Source: Quillaja saponaria (taxonomy: Eukaryota; Streptophyta; Magnoliopsida; Fabales; Quillajaceae). Taken from it: a DNA stretch of 64,000 nt. Positions 41,484 to 54,178 of this stretch are shown piece by piece (the first letter of the stretch is position 1; every line of letters starts with the position of its first letter). The notes under the pieces were generated by a model. It did not search any database, was not told where the DNA came from, and worked only from the letters and a program-made list of their open reading frames with translations. A program made the translations under genes and the position numbers. The stretch lies in assembly GCA_029379385.1 (NCBI GenBank), contig CM055615.1, forward strand, positions 496,001 through 560,000, read 5' to 3'.

Positions 41484-42785
41484 TAACTTTAATTACATTT
41501 TTGGTCATAATAATATAAAATTTAATTTAATCTCTCGATTCAATTGTTGTAATAATTAAATTATTTTAAATTTAATTTAATACAATTAAGTCAGTACCGT
41601 TAATTAACTCTTGAAAACAGTGACATAGTACTCATGCAGAATAGTTCATCAATAAAAAATAACTTTATCACCTATATAAAATTTAATTAAAAAGTAATTA
41701 AAAAAAGAAAAAGGAAAATAATATTGAATTAATATATAAAACAAAATAATTTTTTTTCTCTATCTTCCTCACCACTTCTCATCAACCCAAATTCTTCCAT
41801 AGCCACCAAATTCAGAAACCCCAAACCATCTCTGAAATCAATCATCTTTCCTTTTTAGCGCTCTCTCTCTCACCTTCGCAAGGTTACCATGGCCATAAAC
41901 ATATGCTCTTGCATATATTGAATCTAGGGTGACGCTCTAAATATCAAAATTTCAACCTCAACCCATTCTTATACTGGTTCACACTCGCAACGCAGAGACA
42001 GAGGGAAGGAGGGAGAGAGAGAGTAAGAGAGAGGTAATCAAATTTGAGAAGCAGATCTAAATAGCAGAAGAGTAAAGGTGCCTGGGATTTTGTCCTCCAT
42101 AGACAGATAAAAAATGTTTGGTCCTCACAAGAAAGAGAAGGGTGTCAATATTCAATGCTGTAAATCTCAGTTTGTTATATTCTGATGGATTAATGGCTGG
42201 AAAATTTGGAAGCAGCCAACAAGAAAATCAAGCATAATTTTCTCAGAAATCGAAATTTTCTGACAACAGAACACAAGCTTTTGATCCTAAATCACACTGA
42301 CTTATATAAATATATTATCTTTTCGTTTGGGAAAAATGAATTTCTAATAGAATTGTTGATAACTTATACATTCAAAGGTGATCCATGCAATTGTAATTTG
42401 TTAATGCCTTGGTAGTGATGGTGGGGAGGGAGAAGATAGGTGGTGATGGTGGAGAGAGAGAAGATTAGGGATTTATTTATTTTTTGTTTTACATTTTTTA
42501 AAATTCTTAATATGATTTTCTTGTTTTTTACAAATATTTAAATTTAACTCTTATATTAATTCTATAATGACAAGTGCTATTTTTAATTGGTTAAATATAT
42601 TAATTTTATTGTTCATCTTTGTTTCTAGTTTGTTCACGTGATCTAGATGTTAATTTTGATTATAAAACTTAATTGTATCAAACTAAACTTGAAACAGGCA
42701 CCTAATTATAATAATTAAAACTCAAAAGACTAAATTAAACATCTAAAATAAATTATAAGAACTGAAAAACATAATTAATTCCTTA
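41484..42785. mobile_element. Candidate nonautonomous DNA transposon carrying gene-like sequence
   Basis: The left part (about 41484-41600) and the reverse complement of the right part (about 42670-42785) align imperfectly over roughly 110 bases: TTAATTA-ATTTTT-GTC words, a Y-rich middle, and TTTAATACAATTAAGT versus TTTGATACAATTAAGT. Between them, 41760-42450 is less AT-rich and looks like genic DNA: CT-rich 5'UTR-like sequence, GAGA tracts and a 69-codon frame at 42206-42415. This is the pattern of an element that has captured host sequence. Ends and any target duplication are not resolved. Confidence 0.45.
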
Positions 42786-44000
42786 TATTTATATTGTTAG
42801 TTATAAATTTATAACAAGATGATAGGAACATACTACTATATTATGTAAAAAGAGATACTGAAAAAATAAAGATTATTTTCTTTATATGAACCTCAATTAT
42901 ATTATTATTGTATAAAAATTTATTTAAGATTTGTACCTCAAATTTACAGATGACAATAACCAAACTAGTTTGTCATTAATTCATAAATTTGTTAAAGGAC
43001 TTTGAAAACAATTCAATCTTACATATTATTTTTTATCACGTAAACTCGTACAAGTTTGTCATTCTTTTAGTACTACTACTAGCTAGGCAGGCATGAGACA
43101 AAAAAGGAAAAAGGAAAAGAGAAAAAGGTTAGCCATTAAAAAGCCCATGTTTAAATTAAAGAAGACTAGGTCCTATCGCAGATCGCCTAAATCTTGAACT
43201 GACTTGATGGGGTGTGTTAGGCCCATGTGCAGCACGACAACCCAATAGGAAGTTATTGTAATGAACTATTTCTTAAGAAAAATAAATAAGTGTAGGGAAA
43301 AGCTTCTCTTAGTTAGTTTGGTTTAATTTTTAATTTAAAATTACTTTTAAAATTATGGTTGTAAACAATTAAATTATTATTTTTTAATTCTATTTAGATG
43401 AATTTAAAATTATAATTTGTAACCATGATTTCACTTTCTTTTTTTTGTTACGTAAATTATCAAAAAGATATGAATGTTTATGTTATAAAATTATTGAAAT
43501 GGTAGAGAAAAAAAATAAAATTTAATATATAGAAAGATGACATCAAGGATATTTTCGTTCTTCAATTTATTAAAAAGAAAAAAGAAAAAAAAAAAACAGA
43601 GAGCTTCCACTTCAATTATAAAAAAAGTTGTAATTATTTATTTATTTGAAAAACAAAATGATTTCAGACGTATACTTTTGAAAAAATATAAGAATTAAAA
43701 GGCATATGCTTTTTTTTGTCTGCAGTTGAGAATCTACCGCGTGTATAGCTTTTGAGATGCAGAAGCAAACGGACCCTAAGGATGTTTTTAGATTGGAGGC
43801 ATGGTGAGGACTATGGTTTGTGACCATGAAAAATATTTTGTACATAAATTATCAAAAAGGGCAGTCATTTAGAGAGGGTTGAAGATTTTAATAAGATGAG
43901 TAAGTTGAGAATTGAGTAAAGAAAACAATGATATTTATAGAATTGGAAAGAAGAAGAAAAAAAATCAAAAAATTTAAAATTTGACTATTGGCAATTGATA
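42786..44000. other. AT-rich intergenic DNA
   Basis: No gene seen. The stretch at about 43700-43790 (AAGCAAACGGACCCTAAGG) resembles a plant MITE end, but I could not find its partner. Confidence 0.35.
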
Positions 44001-44561
44001 AATTTCTTTTAGTAAAAAGAGAACAGTAAAATAAAAATAGAATTAAACGTTAATACAAGGTCTTAGGATACATGTCCTTAAAATATCAAAAAGAATTACA
44101 GAGCTCAATAAAGGTGACATAGTATTAAGTATAGCAAAGTTTTGTGTTCTGGTATATGTCTCATTGTACAGCATATCAGCTGCTTGATTCCTCTTGCGGT
44201 AGTTGTGCACTACCTTCATCAAACGAAACTCATTGATCAAGGATCTAAAATCATTAATAAAATATCCTAAATGATGGGATGAAGTACTCAGCTGAACTAA
44301 TAAGGTTAGTTAAAAGTTTAGTATCAATTTCAGTTTCTAAATTGATGATTCCCCATATCCAAAACCAAGTTTAAACCGTCCCCTCAATGCTTATAATTCA
44401 GCTTCCACACTTGTACTGAATCTAATATTCTTGATAAAGGTAGAAATGTACCCTCAAAGTTCATTTCTAATCATACCCCACCAGCAGCCTCCCAGGATTT
44501 CCCAAAAAAGAGTCATCAGTGTTCAATTTGAAAAATACCTGGTTTAGGAGGCTGCCATTTA

Positions 44562-45266
44562 ATAGGAACTAAAATCCTATTTTAAACTTGGTGTTTTGTA
44601 CTAGAGCAACAAATTCAATGGCATGTATGCAACCAGAATGGATGATAGACTCAATGGAATGGGCTTTATTATAATTTTTTTTAAAATTTCTATTTAACCA
44701 AAGTTTCTAACAAATATGTCAAGGAACTTTTTGAAATTTTTCTAGCTGCAAATGGTTTGGCACAAAGAATTGGATTTGATCCAAGTGAAATAATCTAAGT
44801 TAAAGAAATTCAAGATACAATTAGTCATGCCTAGTTGGTTCCGTACTTGCTTGGCAACAATACAATCTCTCACAATATACATTTCCGTACTTGCTTGGCA
44901 ACAATACAATCTCTCACAATATGCATAGTATTTTCAATTTTACGTGAATACCAAACACAATCCTGAGTAATATGGATTCATCTACTGAGGAATAAGCTCC
45001 TAGTAGGATCCTATAATGACAAGCAAGACAAAAAAAGGTTTTAAATTTGTTATGCACAGAAATTTTCTAAACCCACCTAAAAGTTTCTTACATTATCCAC
45101 AAAATCAAAAAAAGAGCTAATAACATCATAGACAGATGAAACAGAAAACTGGCCATTATTAGAATCATTCCAAAATAATTTATCAGACTTATCACCCCTA
45201 ATTTGAAGCTATGACTCTAATTTTATCAATAATAATAAGATTAAAGTAAAAAAAAAATAAGGTCTC
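44562..45266. repeat. Direct tandem repeat, unit 1 (705 bp)
   Basis: Starts ATAGGAACTAAAATCCTAT and ends AAGGTCTCA. Very similar to the next 676 bp. It contains an extra 44-bp internal tandem duplication (44839-44882 and 44883-44926) that unit 2 lacks, which explains much of the length difference. Confidence 0.9.
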
Positions 45267-45942
45267 ATAGGAACTAAAATCCTATTTCTAAACTTAGTGT
45301 TTTGTACTAGAGCAACAAATTCAATGACATGTATGCAATCAAAATAGATGATAGACTCAATGGAATGGACTTTATTATAATTTTTTTTAAATTTTTATTT
45401 AACCAAATTTTCTCACAGATATGTAGAAATAAAGTATTTCAAGGAATTTTTGAAAATTTTCCAGCTGCAAATGATTTGGCACAAAAAATTGGATTTGATC
45501 CAAGTGAAATAATCTAAGTTAAAGAAATTCAAGATACAATTAGTTATGTCTAGTTAGTTCCGTACTTGCTTGGTAACAATACAATCTCTCACAATGTGCA
45601 TAGTATTTTCAATTTTACGTGAATACCAAACACAATCCTGATTAATATTGGTTCATCTACCGAGGAATAAGCTCCTAGTAGGATCCTATGATGACAAGCA
45701 AGACAAAAAAAGGTTTTAAATTTGTTATGCACAGAAATTTTCTAAACCCACCTAAAAGTTTCTTACATTATCCACAAAATCAAAAAAAGAGCTAATAACA
45801 TCATAGACAGATGAAACAGAAAACTGGCCATTATTAGAATCATTCCAAAATAATTTATCAGACTTATCACCCCTAATTTGAAGCTATGACTCTAATTTTA
45901 TCAATAATAATAAGATTAAAGTAAAAAAAAAATAAGGTCTCA
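45267..45942. repeat. Direct tandem repeat, unit 2 (676 bp)
   Basis: Second copy, directly abutting unit 1, starting ATAGGAACTAAAATCCTAT and again ending AAGGTCTCA. The exact head-to-tail junction at AAGGTCTCA indicates local duplication after the LINE decayed. Confidence 0.9.
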
Positions 45943-48010
45943 GTTCCAAGACCCTTTAGAATAAAAATAAGATACTTTAAACTCTTCCTCATCTCTTTGT
46001 AAAGGGCCCTACATCACCTTGCTAAGAATCCCCTATTTAGTCCAATTGTCCAACCAGTATCTAGTGGTCTTACTAGTTTTTGATAACCCAACGAATGTCA
46101 CTATCAATTATGGACCTAAGTATGTGTTAACCCTACCCCTTCTGATGGGCGGCCTGACACGCGTGGGACGCCCTCTGCAGCGTGACGCGTCCGTGATCTA
46201 AGACGCGGGCCACGCCTACCACCTACAATAAAAAAGGAGCCTAATTTTTGCAGGAACAAAAGAGAATTAAATATTTGGTGCATCAAGCAAAATTTTAGTG
46301 GACAGTTTTTGTTACCCATCTTCCTTCAGATTCTATGAAAAAGAAATGGTCAATATGCCAATGAAGTGTACACGTTGTTCTCGTTGATTTTAGAGATTGG
46401 TTAATTAAAATTGGGGATTTATGTAGGTATTAATTGCTTTATGGCAGAACAGATTGCATGAATTTCTTTAGAAGACTACTATTGGAGTGTTAGACTTCTT
46501 CATATCATAAAGTAATAGACTTAAAAAGGTCTATAAAGAATGTTCTTTTGAAATAAATTAAACGGGTGTCATGTCAAGAGGTTTTAAAGTTTTCCTGAGT
46601 TTTTTGCTCATCGTTGCATAATGTTTTCATCCAAATAATGGGTCATGGTCTTGATCTTTTGCCTCCATTATAAAACATTGGAGGTGAAGATTGAATATTG
46701 AAGAAAAACATAAAACATCACTACCATAAATGTTTAGCCAGTTACGCAAAGAATCTGCCACCATTACCCATAATTAGATTATGAGGCTTGAAGCTAAGAA
46801 GAAATAAGGAGAAGGGGACCTTTAGCTAGTTGTCTCATTGTCTGCTACTTGCTATTTGCTAATGTACAAGACTGCTTCTTTGATGTTGAATTTGATGCTC
46901 TTAAAAGCTAAAGAGGCTTGTGGACACCATGCTTCATGACCACATTATGTTGAAAAAGAAAGCATTATCAATGGAGGTATTATTGCTTTTGTAGGGCTAT
47001 GAAACGTTAAATTGTGATGCTGAGAGTTTTAGTATAATAAGATTAGTTGAATGAAGACACACAACAGGATTGAGGCTTGTGGATAGCACACAACCCACCC
47101 CCCTTGTACCTATAACACGTGTCCTTCAACTTATGGAATTAGTTTTTACTCTCAAATTCAGAGCTTTCAAATAAAAGGGTAGCATATTCTTCTCGAGTAC
47201 AAGATAGTCGGTGCTTACTACTGCAAAAAGTTTTTATTGTTGGCTAAATTACATTTTCAATTCTTAAATTTTATGAAAAACCCAATTTACTAATTTTAGT
47301 TTTCAAAATTCCAATCAAATGACCAATTAATAAGTGAAACTTAGAATGTGTCTTAGTTAAAAAAAATGCTAGTTCAGTATTGCTCTAATAGACAACAAAA
47401 TATTTTTTTTATTAATTTCATACATTTAAATATTCTTAACAAAATTATAAAAATAAAATTAAGCTTGAATATCACGTCGAATAAAATTTTTATAAACTTT
47501 TAATTATAATGCAAGTATCCTATCCAGATGCTTATAAATTGAGATAGAAAAATAATAAAGAAGAAACTATCACATATGGGTAAGATGACATTATACCATA
47601 CAAGAAACGAGCCCAAATATTTGATGTATTCAATGATGAAAACTAAAGGTAATAGTGCATGATTCAATTACCTAGTTGCATTGTTCTGTGTTTTCTTTTT
47701 CTTGTTTTGAGAAAGTTATCTTTTTCATAAAATTATAAGAATGATTCTGGTTGATCCTTTTCGTCGCTAGAAGTGGAAGGGAAAACTCAACAATCAAAGC
47801 TCTTTCCCTATCTTTGAGATTTCACTGATTCTCCATTTCGATATGTGTGATTTATTATCAGTCTCTTTCTTTTCTCACAATTGCTCCAAAAAACTTGTGC
47901 ATGGCGACAACCCGTTCTATTCAATCCGAAAGCGATTTACAGGTCCCAATTATTCACTCCCTCTATTAAACCCTTAGTCCCAATTCAACTCTCCACCATC
48001 ATCACCCACA
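45943..48010. other. Intergenic before the mitoferrin-like gene
   Basis: About 2 kb without a recognised gene. Contains a short CpG-rich patch at 46140-46215 and, at 47240-47350, words like TAAATTACATTTTCAATTC that resemble decayed transposon ends. The last few hundred bases should hold the carrier gene's promoter and 5'UTR. Confidence 0.4.
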
Positions 48011-49744
48011 ATGGCTACAGACGCCTCTCCACAATTTCGAGGTGTACCCACCGAATTCCACCCTGAAATATCAGTGTCAGCCCCGACCCACGACGGCTTG
48101 GAGTTCTGGCAATACATGGTAGCTGGGTCCATTGCAGGTTCAGTTGAGCACATGGCGATGTTTCCGGTTGATACCCTCAAGACCCGGATGCAGGCTCTTG
48201 GTGGGTCTTGTACGGTTCAATCATTCGGTGTCCGCCAAGCCCTTGGTTCAATTTTGAAACTTGAGGGTCCTGCTGGGCTCTACCGTGGTATAGGCGCAAT
48301 GGGTATTGGTGCAGGACCTTCACATGCTGTGTATTTCTCTGTGTATGAGTTTTGTAAAGAGGCTTTTTCTGGTGGGAATCCGAATAACTTTGGTGCACAT
48401 GCAGCTTCTGGGGTCTGTGCAACTGTTGCAAGTGATGCTGTACTTACGCCAATGGATGTGGTGAAGCAGAGGTTGCAATTGAAAAATAGTCCTTATAAGG
48501 GAGTGGGAGATTGTGTCAAGAGGGTTTTGATAGAAGAAGGGGTTGGAGCCTTTTATGCGTCTTATCGTACTACAATTGTGATGAATGCGCCGTTTACTGC
48601 TGTTCATTTTGCAACTTATGAGGCGGCGAAGAGAGGGTTAATGGAGGTGTCTCCGGAGAGTGCTGATGATGAAAGACTGGTGGTTCATGCCACGGCTGGA
48701 GCTGTTGCTGGTGCTTTGGCTGCTGCCATTACAACCCCACTTGATGTTGTGAAAACTCAGTTACAGTGCCAGGTAAAATATGAAATGGCAATGGCAGAAG
48801 TACTCCTTTTGCTTTGTTCTCTTGTATTATGCCTTCTTAGGTGCTCTGCAGATGAGGTTCTTAGTTCTTTATCTTCCGAATCCCAGATGAGAGAAGTGAA
48901 AACTATCAAAAATATATTTACTTGTACATAAGAAAATTGACTGACTTGCTTGTTGTACTTCTTGTTCTGCTTTAGTGTTCAAAGATCGTGCTTGATATAA
49001 TGTTAAGATTAAAAATTGCTCAAGTATTCTTTTTCATGGATTAATTGATCATCTAATTCATAAGGCTTGAAAAAGAGAAGTGAGGGACTGCTCAAATTTG
49101 TGTGGCAGCAAATAGTTAAAATTGATACACAGTCTGGCAATAGGCTTGTTATTGCTTTTGTTCTTCATGAAAGTTTTCGAACTTTTCAGAAACTTTAAGC
49201 TATGATTTGTGTCATATAGCTGTTTCAAAGTAATAGAAAAACTGGGTCTGAATAACTCTTTTTGGTTCCATTATTTTGGGGGCCTGTAGTCCGAGCATAC
49301 TGTGTCACCCATTGTTGTTATTCTGTATTAATGATTGCAACTTGACTAAAATCCTACATGTCTATAATGATATACTTAACCTTGTCAGTTCCAATACATT
49401 CTAATTGGAATAGTTCTTGTTTTCTGAACTTGCCTTCCTGGTTTTTATTTTGCATTAGCAAGGATGTTGTTAGCTCAAACATTGATAAATTCTGGTTGTC
49501 AATTTTGTTTTTTGGCAATTTGAGTACTCAATATCTTCTGTTTGCGCAGGGTGTTTGTGGTTGTGATAGATTTTCAAGTAGTTCAATTGGGGATGTTATT
49601 CAAGCAGTGGTTAGAAAAGATGGATATGGAGGACTTGTTAGAGGATGGGTACCCAGGATGCTCTTCCATGCACCAGCTGCTGCAATTTGCTGGTCTACTT
49701 ATGAAGCATCAAAAACCTTCTTTCAACGATTTAATGACAGCTGA
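48011..49744 (+). CDS. Mitoferrin-like mitochondrial carrier
   Basis: Mitochondrial carrier (SLC25) family protein of the mitoferrin group (Arabidopsis MIT1/MIT2 type), expected to move iron across the inner mitochondrial membrane. Exons 48011-48772 and 49550-49744; 318 residues. Three carrier repeats are visible through their signatures: PVDTLKTRMQ (repeat 1), PMDVVKQRLQ (repeat 2) and PLDVVKTQLQ (repeat 3), each after a small-residue helix such as FWQYMVAGSIAGSVEHMAMF. The mitoferrin-like GLYRGIGAMGIGAGPSHAVYF follows repeat 1. Both GX-rich C-terminal matches (LVRGWVPRMLFHAPAAAICW, STYEASKTFF) are intact. The long N-terminus has no clear presequence, as usual for carriers. Transport of iron is inferred from family membership only. 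Confidence 0.92.
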
Positions 49745-50260
49745 AATACAGTGAACTAATCAAGTTAATATGGAATATATATCAACCAGATGAAAAGAAT
49801 GACTCCGCTGTAGCAGCAGGAGTGATCGAGATACAACCTTCTCTGAAACCCGACCATTGATCATATAAATGATCCAGGTTCCTTTACTCCAAATGATTGG
49901 ATTCTTATGTATATACAATGCAGTTTGTTCTGCCTTAATTGAATAATGTTTATAGTTTATTAATCGAGGTGACAACACTTCCTAAGATGCTGCCTGTTTC
50001 TTTTATTTATGCACTCTACATAGGATGTGAAAATAATGCTTCTGTAAATACAGGGAAGGCAATTGAATAGAAAGCAAATAAGATGAAATAAGGTTCCTTA
50101 AAGCGTTCTTGTATACCCATTTCCATTAATCCTTTTGGTCCAAATGTTGGATTAATGAACAACAAATCCTTCAACTCTGGTTTATTTGAAATAGCCAGAA
50201 AAATAAATTATGAGTAAAAGATGATAGTTAACTTCATTTATTTAGTGTAAATAGGCAAGA
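49745..50260. other. Intergenic: carrier 3' flank and tRNA 5' flank
   Basis: Contains the 3'UTR of the mitoferrin-like gene and the upstream region of the tRNA gene, with a CAA at 50256-50258 just before it. CAA next to the start is usual for plant tRNA genes. Nothing else seen. Confidence 0.5.
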
Positions 50261-50331
50261 GCACCAGTGGTCTAGTGGTAGAATAGTACCCTGCCACGGT
50301 ACAGACCCGGGTTCGATTCCCGGCTGGTGCA
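50261..50331 (+). tRNA. tRNA-Gly (anticodon GCC)
   Basis: 71-nt nuclear tRNA with a perfect seven-base-pair acceptor stem (GCACCAG with CTGGTGC), box A (TGGTCTAGTGG), an anticodon loop CTGCCAC with anticodon GCC, a T arm with GGTTCGATTCC and discriminator A. No intron and no encoded CCA. A T run follows within a few bases (TTTT at about 50336) as a Pol III terminator. Confidence 0.98.
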
Positions 50332-51293
50332 AAGCTTTTGAATTTTTTGTCTTTCTCATTCTTTTGCGGATAAAATTTTGTAAATTTGTTCATTTTAAGC
50401 CATTCCAAATCAAATATTGAGTGGTCCACCTCTTATTAAGTTAGAAATTGCTGTACTTAGGATGGCGGGGAGAAAATCTCTAAACCCGATTAACTTGCTT
50501 TGATATGGTCAAATCAACATCTTAAGTTTTAAATTGAATGTCTCTCTAACTTTTATCTCTGGTGGATATGTTAAAAAGCAATTTCAATATAAAAAAATGA
50601 GTCTCCCACTTATTCGAAATTATTTATTCTATATGAAAGAAAATAATCAAACTCAATTAAGAATATTTTAATACATAAATATGAGTCTCCCACTTATTCA
50701 CATCTGTATTCATGTGAATCATTTTATAATAAAATTCAGATATAAAAATTAAACCGACGGTACCCATCCAAATTTTTAACAGAACACAATTTTCAATCAA
50801 CCAATCACCCGACTTCAAAAATCAAATCAAATTTTTGTCAATCCGACTGGCCACCAATTTTTTCTCAACTGTCCGCTGCACGCCTCCAGCTGTACTTTTT
50901 CCCACTGTGAGGAATGTAAAATTCCTCTTTATTCATCCAAGGAAATTGTTAAATCCCACCTTTATTAACAGTAATGATGCCGATAAAGTATCATCAATGT
51001 TATTCTGAAAAGAAGCCTTGTGGTATCGAATACAAATGAAAATGAAAATTTTAAAATTTTAAATCAACTAGGTTAAAGAGAAAAAAGAAATTAACCACAA
51101 ATATGAGGACCATTGAAAGAGAAGTTTCCCTGCAACATTAACATTTTACATTAGAAGGCAGTAGATGAAATTTAGATTAGCCACCCTTTTTACTCACAAT
51201 AATCAACATGCAAGAGAAAGGTCAAATGATCAAGAAGAACTAACAACTGAGGCCAATTTGTGAACCTATTCACATAAGGATGGATCCTGATCA
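50332..51293. other. Intergenic between tRNA and DUF538 gene
   Basis: AT-rich. The phrase AATATGAGTCTCCCACTTATTC occurs twice in variant form (about 50598 and 50680), a small dispersed repeat. No gene seen. Confidence 0.45.
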
Positions 51294-54178
51294 TTAGAAT
51301 TTATCTACGCATACCCCATCTCTAAGAACCTCATAAGCCTCTTTGCTCCTGGTTTTCTTCATTCCAGCTGAGAAGTGGAGCTTTGATCCATCAGAGGAGA
51401 TGGAGCTCACTTTTACCCAGATCATTACCTTTGTCTTTATGCCCTCTATGTCTGCTAGTTTTCCTTTCTCTAGATAACCAGTCACGGTGGTGGAAAAACG
51501 CAAGACGGATGAATCCTTGTAGCCCACTTCACATACTGAAGGTATGTAGACGATAAGCTTTCTTGTCTGCTCATTAAATTCATAGTTGGTTGCATCACGA
51601 GGAAAGATTCCTATTGCTAGATCATACTCCTTTAGCAGCTCTGGTAATGGCTTTTGCATTTTTCCTATAAGACCGACACAGTTGGAGAATTCCAATATAA
51701 TGAAGCAATACAAAGAGTAAAGAGGGAGAAACAACTAATTTTGCTAATAATACATACTAAATCACCTAATAAGAGAATTGATCATCCAAAAGGGAACCGA
51801 CACAGTTAGACAATTGAAATACATACTTTGAATAGTAATTCAGCTAAAATATGACATCTTAAAATTCTACATGGTGCATAAAATGTTTCTGGCACACATC
51901 ACCAATATTACCAAATATTAATGATGAAATTGTTAGCAGTTAAAAAACATGTATCACAAATTTGAAATATATGTATACATACTTGTGCAAGTTTCAAAGA
52001 TTGTATCTCAAATAAGACCTTTAAATTACTCATTCTGATTACTTAAAGTCGGAAATTTAAATAACAAAATATTATACATTGAAAAATATAGTGGATGTTG
52101 ATAAGCACTATATCATTATGTCCAACTATAATTACTAAAATAATAACAAAAGCCTTCAACCATTCCATTAGTACGAACTGAATTCCCAGAAAAATAGCAA
52201 AAGCCTAGTGCTTTATGTCAAAATCACCCCAAGAAAGAAAGCATATGAAAAGTAATCATAAATACACACATACATAAAGCTTGGAAGTTCAAACAGAAGA
52301 ACAATACCCATGGTTGCAGTCTTGCAGATGGTTCTAAATCCTAAACTGCTATCAATATAATGCTGCAGTACTAATCATGATGGAGAATCACATATAACTT
52401 CTTCATCATATGAACCATAATTACCTAAATCAGGTTGCTTCAAATTGGAAATTATGGAATCATCTATACATGCATTTGTTTCAACAAATTATGTAATTTT
52501 GAACTAATTATGAACCAGATGATCCCTACGAATTTCACAGCAGTTTCTGAGAAAGATTGCTTAATCAACCAGGAAGAACGGAGGGGGCGAGGGATAGAGA
52601 TTAAGAGTGAGCAAGAGATATAAAAGAACAAACCTTTCACCTTGTTAACCAGCCATTTGGCTCCTCCTTCAATACTTGTTGACAAAGACTAATCACCAAG
52701 GAGAAAAATTAATAAGTCAATACAAAATATTTGTCAAGGAAAAATAGCACGTTGCCAAACAAGTATTTTTAATCTCATCTTTAATAGTAGTTACAGACAA
52801 TATCCACCGTAAGAAAATAAGTACATATAAAAATCCTTGTTTCTCTCTCAATCTTTGATCTGTATTTGATATTAACATTATTTAATTAAGTATTCATTAT
52901 ATCACCCACAAAGTATCAACCAATCAAGTTTTTTGAAGGAAAAATTTGCTTGCGTATCAAACAACTCCAGCAAGTTTACTTAATTATCATACTTGTTTAC
53001 AATATCAATGCAGCTATTGACCTTTCCATCTAGTCACTATTATGCAGCAGTCTAGTTGGTATCCGATGGATTGCTTTACCTCTTTAGCAAGATAGACTTC
53101 CAATGCAAAGCTGATCACATCTAATTACAATACCTATCGAAAAGAAAGGGCAAAACAAGTAAGCAACAAAAAGAACCCACCAATCAACTCCCAGCCAAAC
53201 CTAATAGAATAAAACCTGAACTTGAGCATCTGCCCGTCTTGCAGAGTCACATAAATTTCAGGCTTCTCTTTAACCCAGGAACAGAAAAAAAACAAGAACA
53301 AGTATGCTTCTGTAGTAAGTTTCAACAAAAATTCCTAACTTGTAAAACACATGTTTTAGTTTCATAGAGTACAATTTATATGAAGCTTCCCATATGGCAA
53401 GGTTGCCTGATTCCAATTTGTACCCCTGCACAGTCCAAGGGTGTGAGAATTCAAAGATTAAGTAAGTACAATTTAGCCAATGCCATTATACCATTTCAAA
53501 CAAATTATTACGTAACCAAGTTTATCAATGTATTTAGCAAGTTTCAATTAAATGCACCTGGATGGGAATATAACAGACTACTTCCCAAGCCATTCAACAA
53601 GAACACAAGAATAGTTTTGTTCCTTATTTAATGGCAACACATTTTTGAGGCAGAACAAAACCATACAAAAAACTGGACCAGCCTATATACGCTAGGGAAT
53701 AAGTAAACGCCTCCCACCCCCAACCCAATCTCCCCCTCCCCACGTTAAATTTGATCCATTAGCCACAAATACTCTTTAATCTTCCATAAATGCTTTTTCC
53801 AAGCATGACCCAGATCTTCTTTAACCCCCTCCAATCGGATAAATCGGCACTTGATTCTCAGATCCATGTAATTAAACCCAATTTCGATAAATTACTATCT
53901 ATGAAATTCTAGCTTGTTTCCCCTAACCTAACCGAAACCATGAATTCCTAAGTAGCAATGCATCATTCCATGAAAAGATCAATTGAATAACATCAAGTAT
54001 AAAATTAACTGTCAGAAATTAGATAAAAAATATTTAATTATTTAAATTTCAAACAAATAAAATCTAGAAAGCGAGAGAGATGAGTTTATACGTTGATATC
54101 ATCGCCGACAGAGTTGATCTCCTTACTGGCCTTCTGGTTGAACCAGTAGGATCCCACCTTGTTCAGTATCTGATCCAT
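51294..54178 (-). CDS. DUF538 family protein (SVB-like)
   Basis: Plant-specific DUF538 protein; Arabidopsis relatives include the trichome and growth gene SVB. Biochemical function is uncertain. Exons (minus): 54178-54092, 52688-52634, 51664-51294; 513 nt, 170 residues, normal for the family. Landmarks: MDQILNKVGSYWFNQKASKE, SIEGGAKWLVNKVKGKMQKP, LLKEYDLAIGIFPRDATNYE, YIPSVCEVGYKDSSVLRFST, VTGYLEKGKLADIEGIKTKV and EAYEVLRDGVCVDKF. No signal peptide, in contrast with some other DUF538 members. Two long introns (about 1.4 and 1.0 kb). A CT-rich tract at 54247-54270 lies just upstream of the start codon, probably in the 5'UTR. No lesions. Confidence 0.93.

Larger units (their letters stand above)
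44040..45942 (-). mobile_element. LINE fragment: zinc-binding RT tail plus RNase H, with internal tandem duplication
   Basis: On the minus strand, decayed pieces of an L1-like LINE. From the right: GDKSDKLFWNDSNNGQFSV-SVYDVI (the linker before the RT zinc-binding domain) and AHIVRDCIVAKQVRN (zinc-binding domain end); then WQPPKPGIF and NTDDSFLGNPGRLLVG (start of RNase H); then FRSLINEFRLMKVVHNYRKR with NQAADML at 44240-44100 (end of RNase H). Frames are interrupted by stops and shifts. The zinc-binding part is present twice in direct repeat (44562-45266 and 45267-45942). Confidence 0.75.

Noticed and set aside
48177..48607. Minus-strand frames opposite the carrier exon 1
   Set aside because: Antisense shadows of a strongly conserved coding exon; no family resemblance.
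50238..50429. Minus-strand open frame reading GNRTRVCTVAGYY
   Set aside because: It is the antisense of the tRNA-Gly gene, a well-known false protein.
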